From: Casuarius casuarius
Lineage: Eukaryota; Chordata; Aves; Casuariiformes; Casuariidae
Assembly (NCBI GenBank): GCA_003342895.1
Contig: PTFA01000273.1
Location: 577,284-641,283 of the forward strand
Length of the DNA: 64,000 nt
Direction of reading: 5' to 3'
Positions within the stretch are counted from its first letter, which is position 1. Every line of letters starts with the position of its first letter. This document shows, piece by piece, positions 13,177-25,400 of this stretch. The notes beneath the pieces are model-generated. The model saw only the letters and a program-made list of their open reading frames with translations, had not been told where the DNA came from and made no database searches. The position numbers were made by a program, and so were the translations under genes.

Positions 13177-15299
13177 GTAAGTTGACAAGATGCAAGTAGC
13201 AACTATTGTTTATTTGTAAATTAGTTTTGACATGTACCTACATGAGATCATGTTATAGGGCCCAAATCACAGGTGATCTGATATAAAATTAGGACTTTTG
13301 CCTTGAGATATCTCAAAAAGCACAACTAGAGATTTTTCATGGAAAAGAAACTTGACAAGAAAAGAGATGCTCAAAACCCCTGTGAGCTATGTCAGAGCTG
13401 TGAATATGTAAATTTGAGATCTGGAGGTCCCACTGTGGAGGCATTTCTTGTGTCCTCAGTGCCCCCTGGCTCCTCCAGGGGCAGCATCAGAAACGCCAGG
13501 ACTTGTGAAAATTCAAGGCAGGGCTGTCCCAGCACCACAGACCCTGTCTAATGATTGGTCCCTCACTCTGTAGTACTTCAAACATCCATGGTATAGGTGC
13601 CTAGAGCTTGGGAACATGGAAATCTAGGGTTCCTGGCTCAGCCTTAAAGCTTAACTTCTAGCAGAATGTCCAGTGAGCTGGCCGAAAAGAAAGGGAAACC
13701 TGAAAGCTTGTCAGATTAGGTTGCATGGTTCTGACATGCATTTCTGTTTCAACAAGACAGCATTTACCATCCAAACAACAACAAAACAAACAAACGAACA
13801 AATTTTTAAATCAGGAAATTCCTCAGAAGCCCTAATTGTGAGAATTTAGTTAGCAGGTGCATTGAGATCCTCTGATGAACATGCAAAACATTCTATTATT
13901 TTATTTTTCTGTGGAAAAGCAACCTAAAAATGTCAGAATTATAGAGGAGAGAGGCAGCAAAATACACGGGAGAATTACAAAGAAGGATTTTCCTGCATTT
14001 TCTAACACAGTAATCTATTAATATTTTAGATATGATCATTGGATGTTATACAATGTACAAGTCCTAGTGTTTAGATAGTTAGAAGAACATTATAAAAATG
14101 TATTCTGGCTAGCAGGGAGGGATTATGCATGGATTGGTTTTAATCTTCAGAAGATCAGATATAAAAAAAATAATCTTTCAACTGCTTGTATTTAAACAGA
14201 TATAAAATCTGAACTGTCTTTTTTGTCTAAAAATACACAAATACCTTATATATCATACAATTGGTTTGCAAATTTCCTGTAGAAAATCTCTACTATACTA
14301 AGATAGCAAAGCTGCAAAATTCTTCTTTCCTGTAAGAATTTAGAGTTTTCTGACAGCTTGCTTAGATTCCTCTCTGCAGGATCCATGTCTAATTCAGATT
14401 AAAATGTCATTGATTTCCCTGTAGGATCTCAGAGAATCTGCAAAGGCCCTTTCCTGCAGGGAATTTCACTTGTCACTGGTCACCACAGCACATCAAAATG
14501 GAGCTTACATTCTGTGTGATTTAATTAAACATAATTATGCAAGTTAAGAAACACACTTAAAGGATTGTACTTCAATCAACCCTTTGCTCTACCTTTTAAC
14601 AGTTATCCGCATGACTTCACAACATGTTTATATGATAAATAACACTACAGAACAGGTATGTGTGCCAAAAGGAAGCACAGAGAGGAAGATATGCTCTTAG
14701 CTGTGAAAGTAATCCAAAATATGCAAGAACAACGCGGTAAGAATTTCAGTGCAATAGCAAAGCAAAGTCTCTGTTTACTCATTTGAAATTAAAAGACCTA
14801 GCCTCAAGGTTTCCAGGACTCCACTGAAGGGTGTTTTTTCCTCTCTCTCCACAATCTTCCTACTTTTCTCTTTCGTTGTCAATAAACACACCTTTTCTTT
14901 CTGATTATCTGCACCAAAGCCATCAGCTGCTGGCCCCAAAGAGCTAAAGAAAACCCTGCCTAGAAGTACTAGGATGTTACTGTTTAGGAGAGCTTAGATT
15001 AAATGAGGAACTTGAAGTGCTATTGTACCCACTAAAAAATAAAAAAAATTAAAGACCATGGACATCCACAACTGTCGACTTTATAGGGCCCCTGTGAGGC
15101 AGCCTTGAAAGCAACCTTCGGCATCTGCTCCTCCAATTTGCATAAGTAATTGGTAAGTGATTAGGAGCACACGCTGACAAAAACAAGCTCAGCATGTGAT
15201 GGAGTGGGCTGATTCTCTTGCTTCAAATTACACTGAATTCCAGAAAGATTCTGAAAGAATGATTGCTTATTTAAAGAGTTTATGACCTTCAGGTAACAG
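13177..15299. other. AT-rich noncoding DNA, nothing recognised
   Basis: Mostly AT-rich single-copy sequence. There is a short A/C-rich run of AAAC-like units near 13775-13801. I see no gene or transposon. Confidence 0.55.
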
Positions 15300-16740
15300 A
15301 CATCCATGACCTGCCTCAAGAGTTATGTTCCTGAGGGCCATAAAACTGTCAATGACAAATGGAGAGCAAGAGATGGAGGTTTCACGGCAGCTAGGGTAGG
15401 CCTTTGGGACTCAGTCCCACAGGAGACCACTGTGACCTCCGGCTCACTGCACAAAATGCACGGATTCACGTTCTGGACTCACACTTGCCAAACAATATGC
15501 TGGGATGGGAAGAAACGACACAAAAGGAGGAAGCCTACAAGACTACCGGCCACTCCAGAGAAGAGGAAAGGACTGCCTCAAGGCTGATGTACTTACTGAT
15601 CTAAACCAGGGGACTTGTAACTGATACCCTCAGTTAACCCCAGCAAGTTCGTCAGTAAAAATTGTTTGTTTTTTTCTCCATGGTTTCTCAGCGCTGCCTA
15701 GTCAAGGTGCGTCTTCACTCCAGCATTACCTGTGTCACTGTCTCTTCACCTTTGCGCCCAGGCCAGCATCACTGGGATGCTGGCAGCCATGCAGGAAGTC
15801 AGAGCTGTTCTGGTGTCCTCAGATAGAGCTGCTGCTATGCTACAGAGATCTTCGGGCTGTGCCTCCAGCATTTTGTTATGACAGAAGAAAACCTCGCCTC
15901 TCCTTTTGCCTCTCAGCAACTGCCTTTTCTTCACACAAGAGAAGACTCTGTGGAGTCACTGAGGACACTGGTTTTGTCTGCTGTCTTGTGAATGGTGATA
16001 ACATGAGAAGATTTCTCTTGGCCAAATGAATAGGCTTCTGAGGCCACAAAAATTCATGTGACTCTATGACAGTACCTCCTTGAGCCCTTCCAAGCGATGA
16101 GAACATCCTGTTCCTCCTCCAAGTGGATGGAGACGCATCACTCAGTGTTAAAACCCCTGTCCTCATTCACAGAGAAGGTGGATTGACTGGGTCAATCTAC
16201 TTTGGGAATGCAAATCCCACCACACATCCATCCCACATGTAACTATGCCACCCAGCCAAGGCTGAAGCAGATAACTCTTCCCATGCGGAGGAGGCATGGC
16301 TTGGGGACAGCCCTGGCTTAAACGTCTTGACTAGCTTTGAGACATCTTTTGAAAAGAGGGCAATGAATATACAGCATGCCCTGACCTCAGTGTGGCTTGA
16401 GCTCGTGCTGGTAGGTGACACCTCCAGCAGAGTGGGGCAGGGCTGAGGCCCACACCTGGCTCTGCCCTGGGGGCTGCTGCGGGGAGGGACAGCCTGAGGG
16501 ATGCAGCCTAGGGAGAGAGAAAGCCTGAGACAGGAAGGGAACCCTGCAGGTCTGGTTCTCCCCTGGGCTGTGACACCTTGCATGGAACTACCCTTCATTC
16601 TCCTGAGGACGCAGCAAAGGTGCACGAATGGCCCCTTTCCTGGTCCATTCCTGGAAAAAGACAAATGGCAATCGGGCCTTGAGCTGTGGATGTGCTACAG
16701 TGAAAAAAGAAGAAGAAGAAGAAGAAGAATACAGTACAGG
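15300..16740. other. GC-richer segment, possible decayed LTR material at its left end
   Basis: Base composition rises sharply relative to both flanks. The part from about 15340 to 15700 has a texture like an LTR end: GC-rich, then a variant polyadenylation-like AGTAAA at 15653-15658, followed by a T/G-rich stretch. I found no target duplication or TG...CA ends. The rest (15700-16700) is open for up to 155 codons on the minus strand (16197-16664), but long open frames are expected in GC-rich DNA, and the translation is low in recognisable features. No gene is called. Confidence 0.3.
16707..16729 (+). repeat. (AAG)n microsatellite
   Basis: Seven uninterrupted AAG-type trinucleotide units preceded by a short A run, at the right edge of the GC-rich segment. 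Confidence 0.95.
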
Positions 16741-17623
16741 GAGAGCTAATTCACCTGAGGGGTGAAACAATCTGAAATCAAAATAACATGATTTTTGGAA
16801 ATCCATTCTCATAGTGGAAAATCATAACAACAAAACAAATTGGGAGGAATTATTTACATAGACAAAACCTAAAGCAATCATTTATTTTTCTGTCTGACAT
16901 TACTTCTACTCACAATGTTCAAAGTCAAGTTAGAATTCCTGAGAGTACTGCTAACGTGCTGTAATTACTAGATACAGTCACATTAAAATGATTTCATAAC
17001 CTCAGTGGGAACTGAGTGAACATTGGTTTAGTTTAATTTGGGCAGGTTCATATCCCAAGAATTTGCCCTTGAATTTCAGTGAAAAATACGTATGAGAAAT
17101 ATGCAAATAAAATTTCCCACAAAGACAATAATCTACATAATTTAGGCAGAAACAAGGAATATCACAAGTTATGAGAATTCTAAAATTAGCATTCTTTTTT
17201 TCTTAGATTACCACTTCATCTTTGCTCTGGGTTGCTCTAGGAATTATTTTGCAAGTATTCCTTCCCCTCATTATATCACAGGCTTAAGTGTACCAACACA
17301 TCTGATGATCCTGCCTCCTCCCAGTACTTACCCTCCCTTTATTATTGGCAATGTGGCATTTGCTGGAGAGAGGGAGAAGCAAGCAGGGCATGGGAAGTAA
17401 AAGGATTTCTGCTTTTTGTTGCCTTTTGCATTTGTGACATTCCCTGTCTTTGAACTGTACTTGGAGGAGTCCTCAGAAACAGTGTCGTTCCTGTCTGTGC
17501 ACATGCTGCTTTAACTAACATGAAATCACACAGAAAAAAAGTGGTAGGTCCACACACTCTGTTATATGTGCACCACGGAGAGTCCATGGTTGGTCTAGAT
17601 GGGTGAGATTTCCTACCTTTTAC
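16741..17623. other. noncoding DNA, nothing recognised
   Basis: AT-rich up to about 17340. Beyond that a 142-codon minus-strand frame (17342-17770) runs through into the exon candidate at 17624-17739. The part of this frame below 17624 would be intron if that exon is real. Confidence 0.4.
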
Positions 17624-17739
17624 CTGCGGACTGAGGCTGCCGGACGCAAGCACTACCGCCTGCAAATCACAGGCTGCTTTTCGATGGTTATACCAATTAC
17701 TTCTGTGTCCAGGATACAACCATCCCGATATATTAGGTA
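17624..17739 (-). other. candidate minus-strand exon, 116 bp
   Basis: On the minus strand a strong acceptor (a C/T tract ending ctctttttttag, with the AG at 17741-17740) is followed by 116 bp and then CCGCAG joined to gtaaaa at 17623. Two frames matter. One is open throughout. The other is open for 28 codons (starting YLIYRDGCILDTEVIG) and then meets a TAG near 17653. If joined to the upstream exon candidate ending at 17864, the second frame continues it in phase. The product is unrecognised. The splice signals are among the best in the window, but no expression evidence is available. Confidence 0.25.
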
Positions 17740-17863
17740 CTAAAAAAAGAGAGGGGTTATAAGTCAGCATGAAATGGCTTCAGCGAACATCTGCTGTAAG
17801 CTGTCTGTGTGGCAGTAGATGAATGTGAACTCTTGGAATTAATCAAGCAGGGCACGACCTTAC

Positions 17864-18025
17864 TGAAACATTTATGAAAAAGCAGTTGCACACCATGGCA
17901 ACAGAGTCTCTTCGCTCGCGCTCGGATGCAGCGGGAGCCTCTTCACCAGCCCAGGCTTCCACGCTTCTCCCGGGAACAAAGGGGATGAGAAGTGCTATCG
18001 ATGCAATTGTTTTTGTGAACTGCAC
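17864..18025 (-). other. candidate minus-strand first exon with a good start context
   Basis: Within a CpG-dense patch, an ATG at 17896-17894 (minus strand) sits in gccATGG, a near-ideal vertebrate start context. Eleven codons later comes TCA followed by gtaagg at 17863, a usable donor. Splicing to the acceptor at 17740 would preserve the frame and give a product of about 39 residues ending at the TAG near 17653. The same frame is also open upstream to about 18025, with a hydrophobic stretch (ASIALLIPFVPG), but it has no ATG there and a TGA lies just beyond. The transcript would start in the CpG patch. All of this is inferred from sequence alone. A noncoding transcript or coincidence is equally possible. 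Confidence 0.2.
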
Positions 18026-18105
18026 AGGTCACTCTTGAGCGCGAGGGCTGGCGAATACCTGGTATTCCCGGCGGTCTGTGTAGAGCTTGCTCACTGGGCT
18101 GCGTA
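17911..18105. promoter_or_regulatory. small CpG-dense patch
   Basis: About 14 CpG dinucleotides occur in roughly 195 bp, whereas the surrounding DNA is strongly CpG-poor. It overlaps the candidate first exon at 17864-18025. A CpG patch of this size could be a weak promoter, an enhancer or a residue of an old GC-rich insertion. No TATA box is evident on the minus strand. Confidence 0.3.
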
Positions 18106-18109
18106 ACTT

Positions 18110-21100
18110 TTGCTTGTAGTCACAAGCAGGCAGGCTTCACTGCAGTCAGGGCAAAGGCAGAATAAGCTGAAATATGTACCTTACTGACTTGGTGGCAAAG
18201 AGGACCACTCCGGAAGAATGGTGTCTGCATTTTGGGGCTCTTGTCCAGTTCACCTGCTTTATGGTATAATTCAGTACTTTGCCCTGGAGGCCAGCAGACC
18301 CCAGTGAAAGGCAGGGTCATGCAGACATTTGTACCAAGCAAGCAGCTCTTGGGCTGTACTAGACAGACAAGCCATAACGGTCTTAAGTTCAGCCCCTTAT
18401 TTTCAGGCAGGCCAAATTTGCACCCTCACTGCAGAGCGTGTCATCGGTTAAAGTTCTTCGCAAAGCAGCTGATTTTGTTTTTACTCCAGCCTTTGACACT
18501 GCTGACTTTCACTCTTCATTGCTAAACCAAGACAGCCGGTGCTGTCTCTGCCATGATATGGGACATGTTTGTCCTTGGTACTTGACTTTCTCAGCCTTCC
18601 TGCCTGACTCCGTGCAAGCTCTTCCGTGGATTTTCCAACTAACTTTCCATAATACCTTCCCTACTGTTCTTCATTTTCTTCATATTTTTTTTAAATTGTG
18701 TCTCTGCCTTGGTCAGTCAATTCACAGGGGAATGACAGGCCAATTGGCACTTGCCTCGAATTTGCAAGTAGCAGCATCCATTAATAACTAACAGTGAATT
18801 GTGGGTGGGTAGATAGCCAGGAAAATCAAGAGACTTCATTTTTCTTTGGGAAAAATGTACTAAAATGCTATGTACATTGGTATAAAAATCAATACCAGTT
18901 ATTTAAAAGTAAACCTATTCCTAAAATACAAAGTACAGATCTTCCAGTTTATGACAGTGTTTAAATGTATGTTTTCATACATAATCAGGTTAACCACCAT
19001 CCCATTCTCTGTTATGTTTTGTGCCTATTAATCACTGCCAACTGGTACTTTACTTGTCCTCCTCCAAAACATCACTCTTTCTTTCAGAAGACCAGGCAAA
19101 GAGAGAATATAATTATACGTTTGTATTTCTACCTCAGGGTTTTGTATGCCTTCTAAACAATGTAGGCAAAATGTTTCAATAGAAATAGTCACCATGTATT
19201 TTCTCTTTCACCCCTTCCCTACATCCCTCGTATTTTCACACACTGAAAGTAAAAGGTACCAAAGGAAGCCGCTGTTCTGAACAAATGGCTAGGTTGGCTT
19301 CGAAGGTGTCAAAGAGCCATGTACTAGCAAAGCTCTGCCCCCAAACTCCTGTTGCAGTAGGAAGTCTTTTCTGAACTCAGAGAGACACAAAGATTAGTGC
19401 ATGTCGGCTGGCTGAAGTCAAACCACAGCCCTTCCCTCAGTAAGGATTCTAACAACATTACTCACCTCCACCCAGCTTCTTTTTTTCACGTGTGAAATGC
19501 GACCCCCATCCCCCCTGGAGGCTGGGGCAAGACCGATGAAATTTAATTATTACCGTGATGTAAGGATAACATTCAAGCCTGCCTTGTAGGTGGGTATCAG
19601 GGCAGTGAATGACTGAACTCCTAACCACCTTCGTAACAGAGGATTTAACTAACTGGTGCAGGACATCTCCAGGCGGAAATTTTGGACAGTCGTGGAGGTT
19701 GCCCAGAGCAGCCCCTGCTGTGCGTAGGCCAATTGGTCGGCACTATTTGTGTGCTTAAATTGGGCTGATGAACAACCTGGGGAGAGAATGTGGCTGCCGC
19801 AGCAAGTCCCCCAGGCAGCTCTTGCCACAGAATTGACTAAAATATATACTGATAATTTTAAATAATCAGTAAAAATGCTTCCTACAGATGCCTTAATGGT
19901 CCCAACAGACAGACTTGTGTATGTAGTTAAGCTAGATGGCAGATGTTTTGTAGGTAATTTAAGATAATCGATAGGAACAGATCATGTATGTGATGCACCA
20001 CCACAGATCAGGTGGGTTGTATAAATCCAGGGGAAGAGTAGTGAGTGAGTATCACCCGATCCAGCTGAAGATCTTGTTGCAAAGACCCTTGAAATGGAGA
20101 CTCCCATCACTATCCAGACAGTGACCAATCACCCTGTTTGAGAGATTCAGTTCCACAAGTGAGCCTTACCTAGTGCTAAAGAGCTCAATAAATTAGGGAT
20201 CTTTTTTTTCCCTGTAAAAAACTTTGCCTGTGAGTGTCTGCGCAACAAAGTAGAGTTGAAACAGACCAACAGTTCCAAAATTTTTAGTGAGTATTTGACA
20301 CAGAACATGCTAACTGTAAAGATATCATGTGATTACATCATTATTGCATTAAGAAATCAGGTATAAAAGAAACTGTTACCAATTTCTGCTTGTCCTCCCT
20401 CCTCAATATTAGATTTATACCTACATGGGGATCTTTATCTCATGTTAGAAATGTCATTCTTTGTATAACCACCAGAGCTTCCTGAAAAAATAACAAGAGA
20501 ACAAACTTCTTCTGAAAATCAAAAATGTTCAAAATCAAAATGTATTTCAGGAATATTAAAATTTCAACTTTTTAAAGGAAAAATATGTAAATGTGCTATT
20601 TTGTTTTTGTGTTCACTAAGTTATCTAAATATTTGGCTATGTCTTAAAAGCTCTTTGGATTTTGATTTAATACTATTATCTACTATTCATTTTTATTTTT
20701 ATATCAGACTTAGGGCCATAAAATTTCATTTCATCTTAATTTTCTAAGCTTCAAAATTTTTGTTTCACATTAGAATGAAAATTAGAAACTCTCAAATATT
20801 ATTTTGGTTTGAAATGCTGTTAAAAATTTCAGTGTTTTTATGAAGAATTTTTTTACTTTATTCTGGAGAATCTTTCTTTCTCTCTCTCTCGTCCTGTCTC
20901 TATTTATTTTTGTCATGTTATTGTCAACATGAATGACCAAAGTCAGTTGAAAATGTCTCACTTAAAAATGTCTTAGAGATCACTATGCTTTCTTTGGCTT
21001 CCATGAAGCATCACATTTTTCTAAGAATGATCTGCTTTACCTCGTGGCATAAAGTTAGTTACCTTTAGTCATACATAATATTTATTGTAATGTTCCCTAG

Positions 21101-22336
21101 TGGAGATAATTAATTGAACCAAAATGCTTTGATATGGTTGAGACAAAATATTTTCATACTTTCAAAACTGTTGATGGGCAGCTTTTTAGACTTTGTTCTA
21201 CAAAAGATTTCAAAACAATGACTTTTTTCCTGACCAAGAATGAAAAAATGGCAAAATGGCAAAATTTCCTACTTAAAGAAATTATGTTTTCTTAGCAGCT
21301 TTAAAAAATATTTAATGACAGACATTAGCACAAGTGGTTGTCACAGAACATAACATGGGAACAAGAGATTTCTCATGCTCTCATAGGAACACATGTAATC
21401 CCAAGTAAAATTTCTTCTAGCTCTGAACCAAATCTCTGATACAGGTCAAAAGTGAAAAAGTCAAAGAGGGTACGGGACAGAAAGTTTCCATTGTTTGCTG
21501 ACAGTAAATAATATGAGTAAGGGTTTGGTCACCCAGCAGCTCCTTCATTTCTTGTGGTTTATACGTGTGCTGGAAATGATCCTCATGAGATCCTCATTTC
21601 ATCATCTGAGCAAAAGGGTAAATCATGGCACTCTCATATTTCATGCCACAAGAGTACACAAAATAAGACCTTTCCCACTCCTTTAAATGTGCATTCAAAC
21701 CAGCAGTGAATCAATGTTTTATGATCCCATACACTGAGACTAAAAAGGCTTTCTCTCCAGCATGCTTGACCTAAGGGGAGGAAATGAAAAATGGTCTCTA
21801 GCTTATCTCTAACAGCCTACCTAGCATACTAATGCTGATTCTGGAAAAAAAGACAAAACTTAAAATATGCATGAAATTCAGTCCTTGGGTTGAAGTAGGG
21901 AGAGTAATTCAATACTCCATAACCAGCAGCACCAGTTCTGCAATGGATGCTCATCAGTAGCAATTGTTGCAATAGGAAGTGGGTCCTTGAACTTACAGAT
22001 TGATAGGTTAAAAGCTTCTCTGCTCTCTCTGAAACTTTAAAGCCTGAAGCACAGAACATTACCCTCATTCTGTTTTACTTTCTGACAATCCTTCTTCTTC
22101 ACTAGGTTAAACTGTTGGTCCTCAGACTCACTATTTATACATCCATGACATACATCCATGTTATCGTTCAGTGTCTTACGAAACACTTCAATGATCATTT
22201 AACCACATTCTAATCCCAAGCAAAATGTGTATGTATGTGTGTGCATTACTCAACTTTGGTTTAATTTAGATATTATGAAAACCTAAGAAGCAGTCATTAT
22301 CAGATAATGTGAAATGCAGTAATCGAAATCGGTAGT
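18110..22336. other. AT-rich noncoding DNA, nothing firm
   Basis: Mostly single-copy AT-rich sequence. One possible minus-strand donor (GGAG joined to gtgagt at 19465) stands out, but its upstream acceptor is weak. I see no gene. Confidence 0.55.
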
Positions 22337-22424
22337 ACATATATGCATAAATATATGTGTATGTATATATGTATATATGTTTGTGTGGATATATATGTAT
22401 ACACACACACACATACGCATATAA
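22337..22424. repeat. imperfect AT/GT/CA-rich microsatellite
   Basis: An interrupted tract of TA and TG units followed by a short CA run. Open frames read through it on the minus strand are artefacts of the repeat. Confidence 0.9.
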
Positions 22425-25400
22425 GAGTAGAAACACTTATGTAAGGGACAGTTAGAAACACATTGTAACAAAGACAGAAAATATTTCTCAGCATACCCAA
22501 AAGTTAGCATAAAACAGACATATGAGCAATTTCTACTCAGAAATTCCCCCAAGCTCCTATACACTAGGATTACTATGGTTTCCTAATGGGGCTCTCGTGC
22601 AGGCTTGGAAAGATAGACTGACATGAGCAACACTACTGCAAACCAGTAACATCTCTAAGTTACTATACCTCTTAGTTTCCTCGATATGGCTGGGAAGGAC
22701 TAAGGGGGCAAAACAGATGGGCTTCTGGCCAGGGACAGTTATACATAAAGCTCAAATGCTACTGCTCCAAAACGGGTGGAGAGGTCATATTTTGGGAACA
22801 GAGACGGTTAACATGGTAACCGTACCTGATTCTCAGTGCTGTGGTTCACAGGGTACTTCTGAGATTGTAGCGGTCTCCATGCATTGTCTAAATATCAGAG
22901 AAAAGTTCTTCTTCTTCATTTACTTCCAAATCAATAAATCCCCACACACCTCTGCTTCTTCAGGCTGGGAGAAACAAGTCTTTGCTGGGAAAGGAACCTG
23001 AGGCAGAAGCAAAAGTTGGGGAGTTTCTGTCACAGTACTTCTTCCTGCTAGCAAATGTGCCTCAGCAGGGAGAGGAAACATTATCTACCTCTGAAATCCT
23101 CTGTGCTTTCCTGTAGGAACATGTCTCACTCCTGTGACCTGATCACAGCAGGAGGATTTCCTGACTAGTCAGGAATTTTGATCCTGACATCTGAAGCTGG
23201 CTCCACCAGAGACGTAGCTGGGATGCTTGGGGCCAAACCACGCAATCACTTACCATTTGAAGCAGCTTCTTTTGCAACTGCATAGTTTTATGTAAGTGTA
23301 AAAAGTTCAGCACTAAAATAGCAAGGAAACTGAAATGCGTAGATACATTTTAGAGAGTTATAGTAGTCGTTTTAAGCTTTGACTCCCAGCAGCACAACCC
23401 ATTACTTTAATGAGTGCAAACTGGGAAGGAATACATAGAGTTACACATTTGATTTTAGGAGCAGCCAGATTAGCAAGCTAATGCCCATAAAGCACTCTGA
23501 AAGTTCAAGGTGCTTTGTTTTAATCTATACTCAGTCCATTTTTCCTCAGTGGAAAAACATTCACTGCCTTGTTCCTTTTTTATACCGGCTGTGAGTGGAC
23601 GTTCCTGAGGAACCTCTCTAAGCAAAGTGCAGTTCAGTCATTTGAATCTGAAATCCACTGACAGAGTGAAAGCTTTGACTCATGAGCATAGACTAGGTTT
23701 TCTGGAGAAGGGAGAAGCATGCAGCTCCTTCTTAAGTTACCACACTAGGTTGATTAATGGAGGTACTCCACCTTTGATTTTAGCTGCAGAATTTTCCTTC
23801 AAGTTCTGTTGCAATCCTCCTATCTCTACAAAGCACAGAAACTCACACAAGTATTACATGTGACTGAATTGGACTGCAGGGATTTTCTTTTTCAGGCTCT
23901 TCTTGCAGTCTTTCTGTTTCACCTTTTGCTTTCAGGTGCTGCTTAAAAGCACTGTTCTTCCTCAGGTCCTGTTCCTCATGCCAAGGCTAGAGCATTCAAA
24001 GAAATGGCAGGTCCCTCCTTTTGGCTCATTTAATCACTCTCAGTCTAATAAACAGTAATGACAGAAAACCCTACACAATGCTGAAGGGCAAGCCAAAGGG
24101 AGAAAAGAAACATGACTGTTGGTACAATGTTTGTGCCTTAATCACTGCTAACACTATGAAAAACTATGAAATAAATGGTTCTTTACAAGATGTAAATGTG
24201 ACTGAAAATTTATTAGGACCACACATTCATTAAGGCCTTATCTGAAACTTTAATGAAAGAGGTAATAGGTAGACTGCTTTGGCTTTCCACTGAGCCCAAA
24301 ACAGTGCCCATTATCTAAATATCATTCAGATTAAGATGGTTTAACAGCTGCCTTATCAACTCTATTAAAATATTTTCATCTGTCCACAGAATATTAAGGG
24401 AAAAATAATATGTGCTTTAAAAAAAGAAATTCTTACCAAGGCACAAGGCCCTATACTCCACATAAAAGCTGCTTAAACCATTATATTCAAATGCCCAGCC
24501 GGGCACAGATTCAGGATTTACGAGAATGTCTTTCTTTTACACTATATTTACCATGTCAGGAGCTTGCTATGCAGTCATTTCACCTTGGGATTACTCATAT
24601 GTGTGAGAACTCACCAAAGTGAGTCAAGGTTGTAATATCGTTGAACCATATGAATAAAGGTTAGCTTGGATAAGACCTGAAAAATCAAATCCTAAAAAAG
24701 CATGAATGAATTTACATATCCAGCTGGCATAAATTTCAGTGAAATCAACCACGAAGCTAGGAAGAGAACTAATAAAAAACAATCCCAAATGTCAAACAAC
24801 AAATCTGAAAACAAACAGAAATAAAGTAAGCCTACAAGCCTCCACTGTCCCTATCTACTTACTATTTTGTGCACTTAACATTTGCATTGTAAGGTAAAAC
24901 AACTGCAATTTTGGGGGTAACAGTTTTACCAAAACTAGCAATAATTGCTGTTAAAAACGTAAATACCAGAAAGGAAAAATAAATACTCTCTTTGTATTTG
25001 GATGTAATCTCAGGCAGGCACACTGTAAATGAAAAAAAGAAGTGTCCCCTGCAATGAAGCTTTGGCTCCACAATCTAGGTTTCCAAACAAGCTCATCACA
25101 TTCCAGACACCTCTTACTAAGCTTAGTGCAATTCCTTGCTTCTACTTCCACTTCATAAATAATGCCACTTATATTTCAGTGGGATAAATTCAAGAGTAGG
25201 AGTGTGTTAACAGTTTGCTGATAGCACAAAGTTAGTAGGCATTTAAATAAGGAGGAAGAGCAAAATATCTTGTGGAAAAATTGGATGCTTCTAAGAACTG
25301 AAATAACAGAAATGGAACAAAATGCAAGGACGCAATGTGTAAAAGCATGTATTTAGGCATCGGAAATATGCCCTTTTAGGGGGGAAAAAGATATCCAGTA

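Noticed and set aside
16197..16664. 155-codon minus-strand open frame
   Set aside because: GC-rich DNA has few stops, there is no recognisable domain, and there is no clear splice context.
19466..19521. Minus-strand 56-bp segment with a strong gtgagt donor
   Set aside because: The upstream acceptor is weak and the open frame is only 18 codons.
22283..22564. 93-codon minus-strand frame
   Set aside because: Dominated by translation of the AT/GT microsatellite (YIHT-type repeats).
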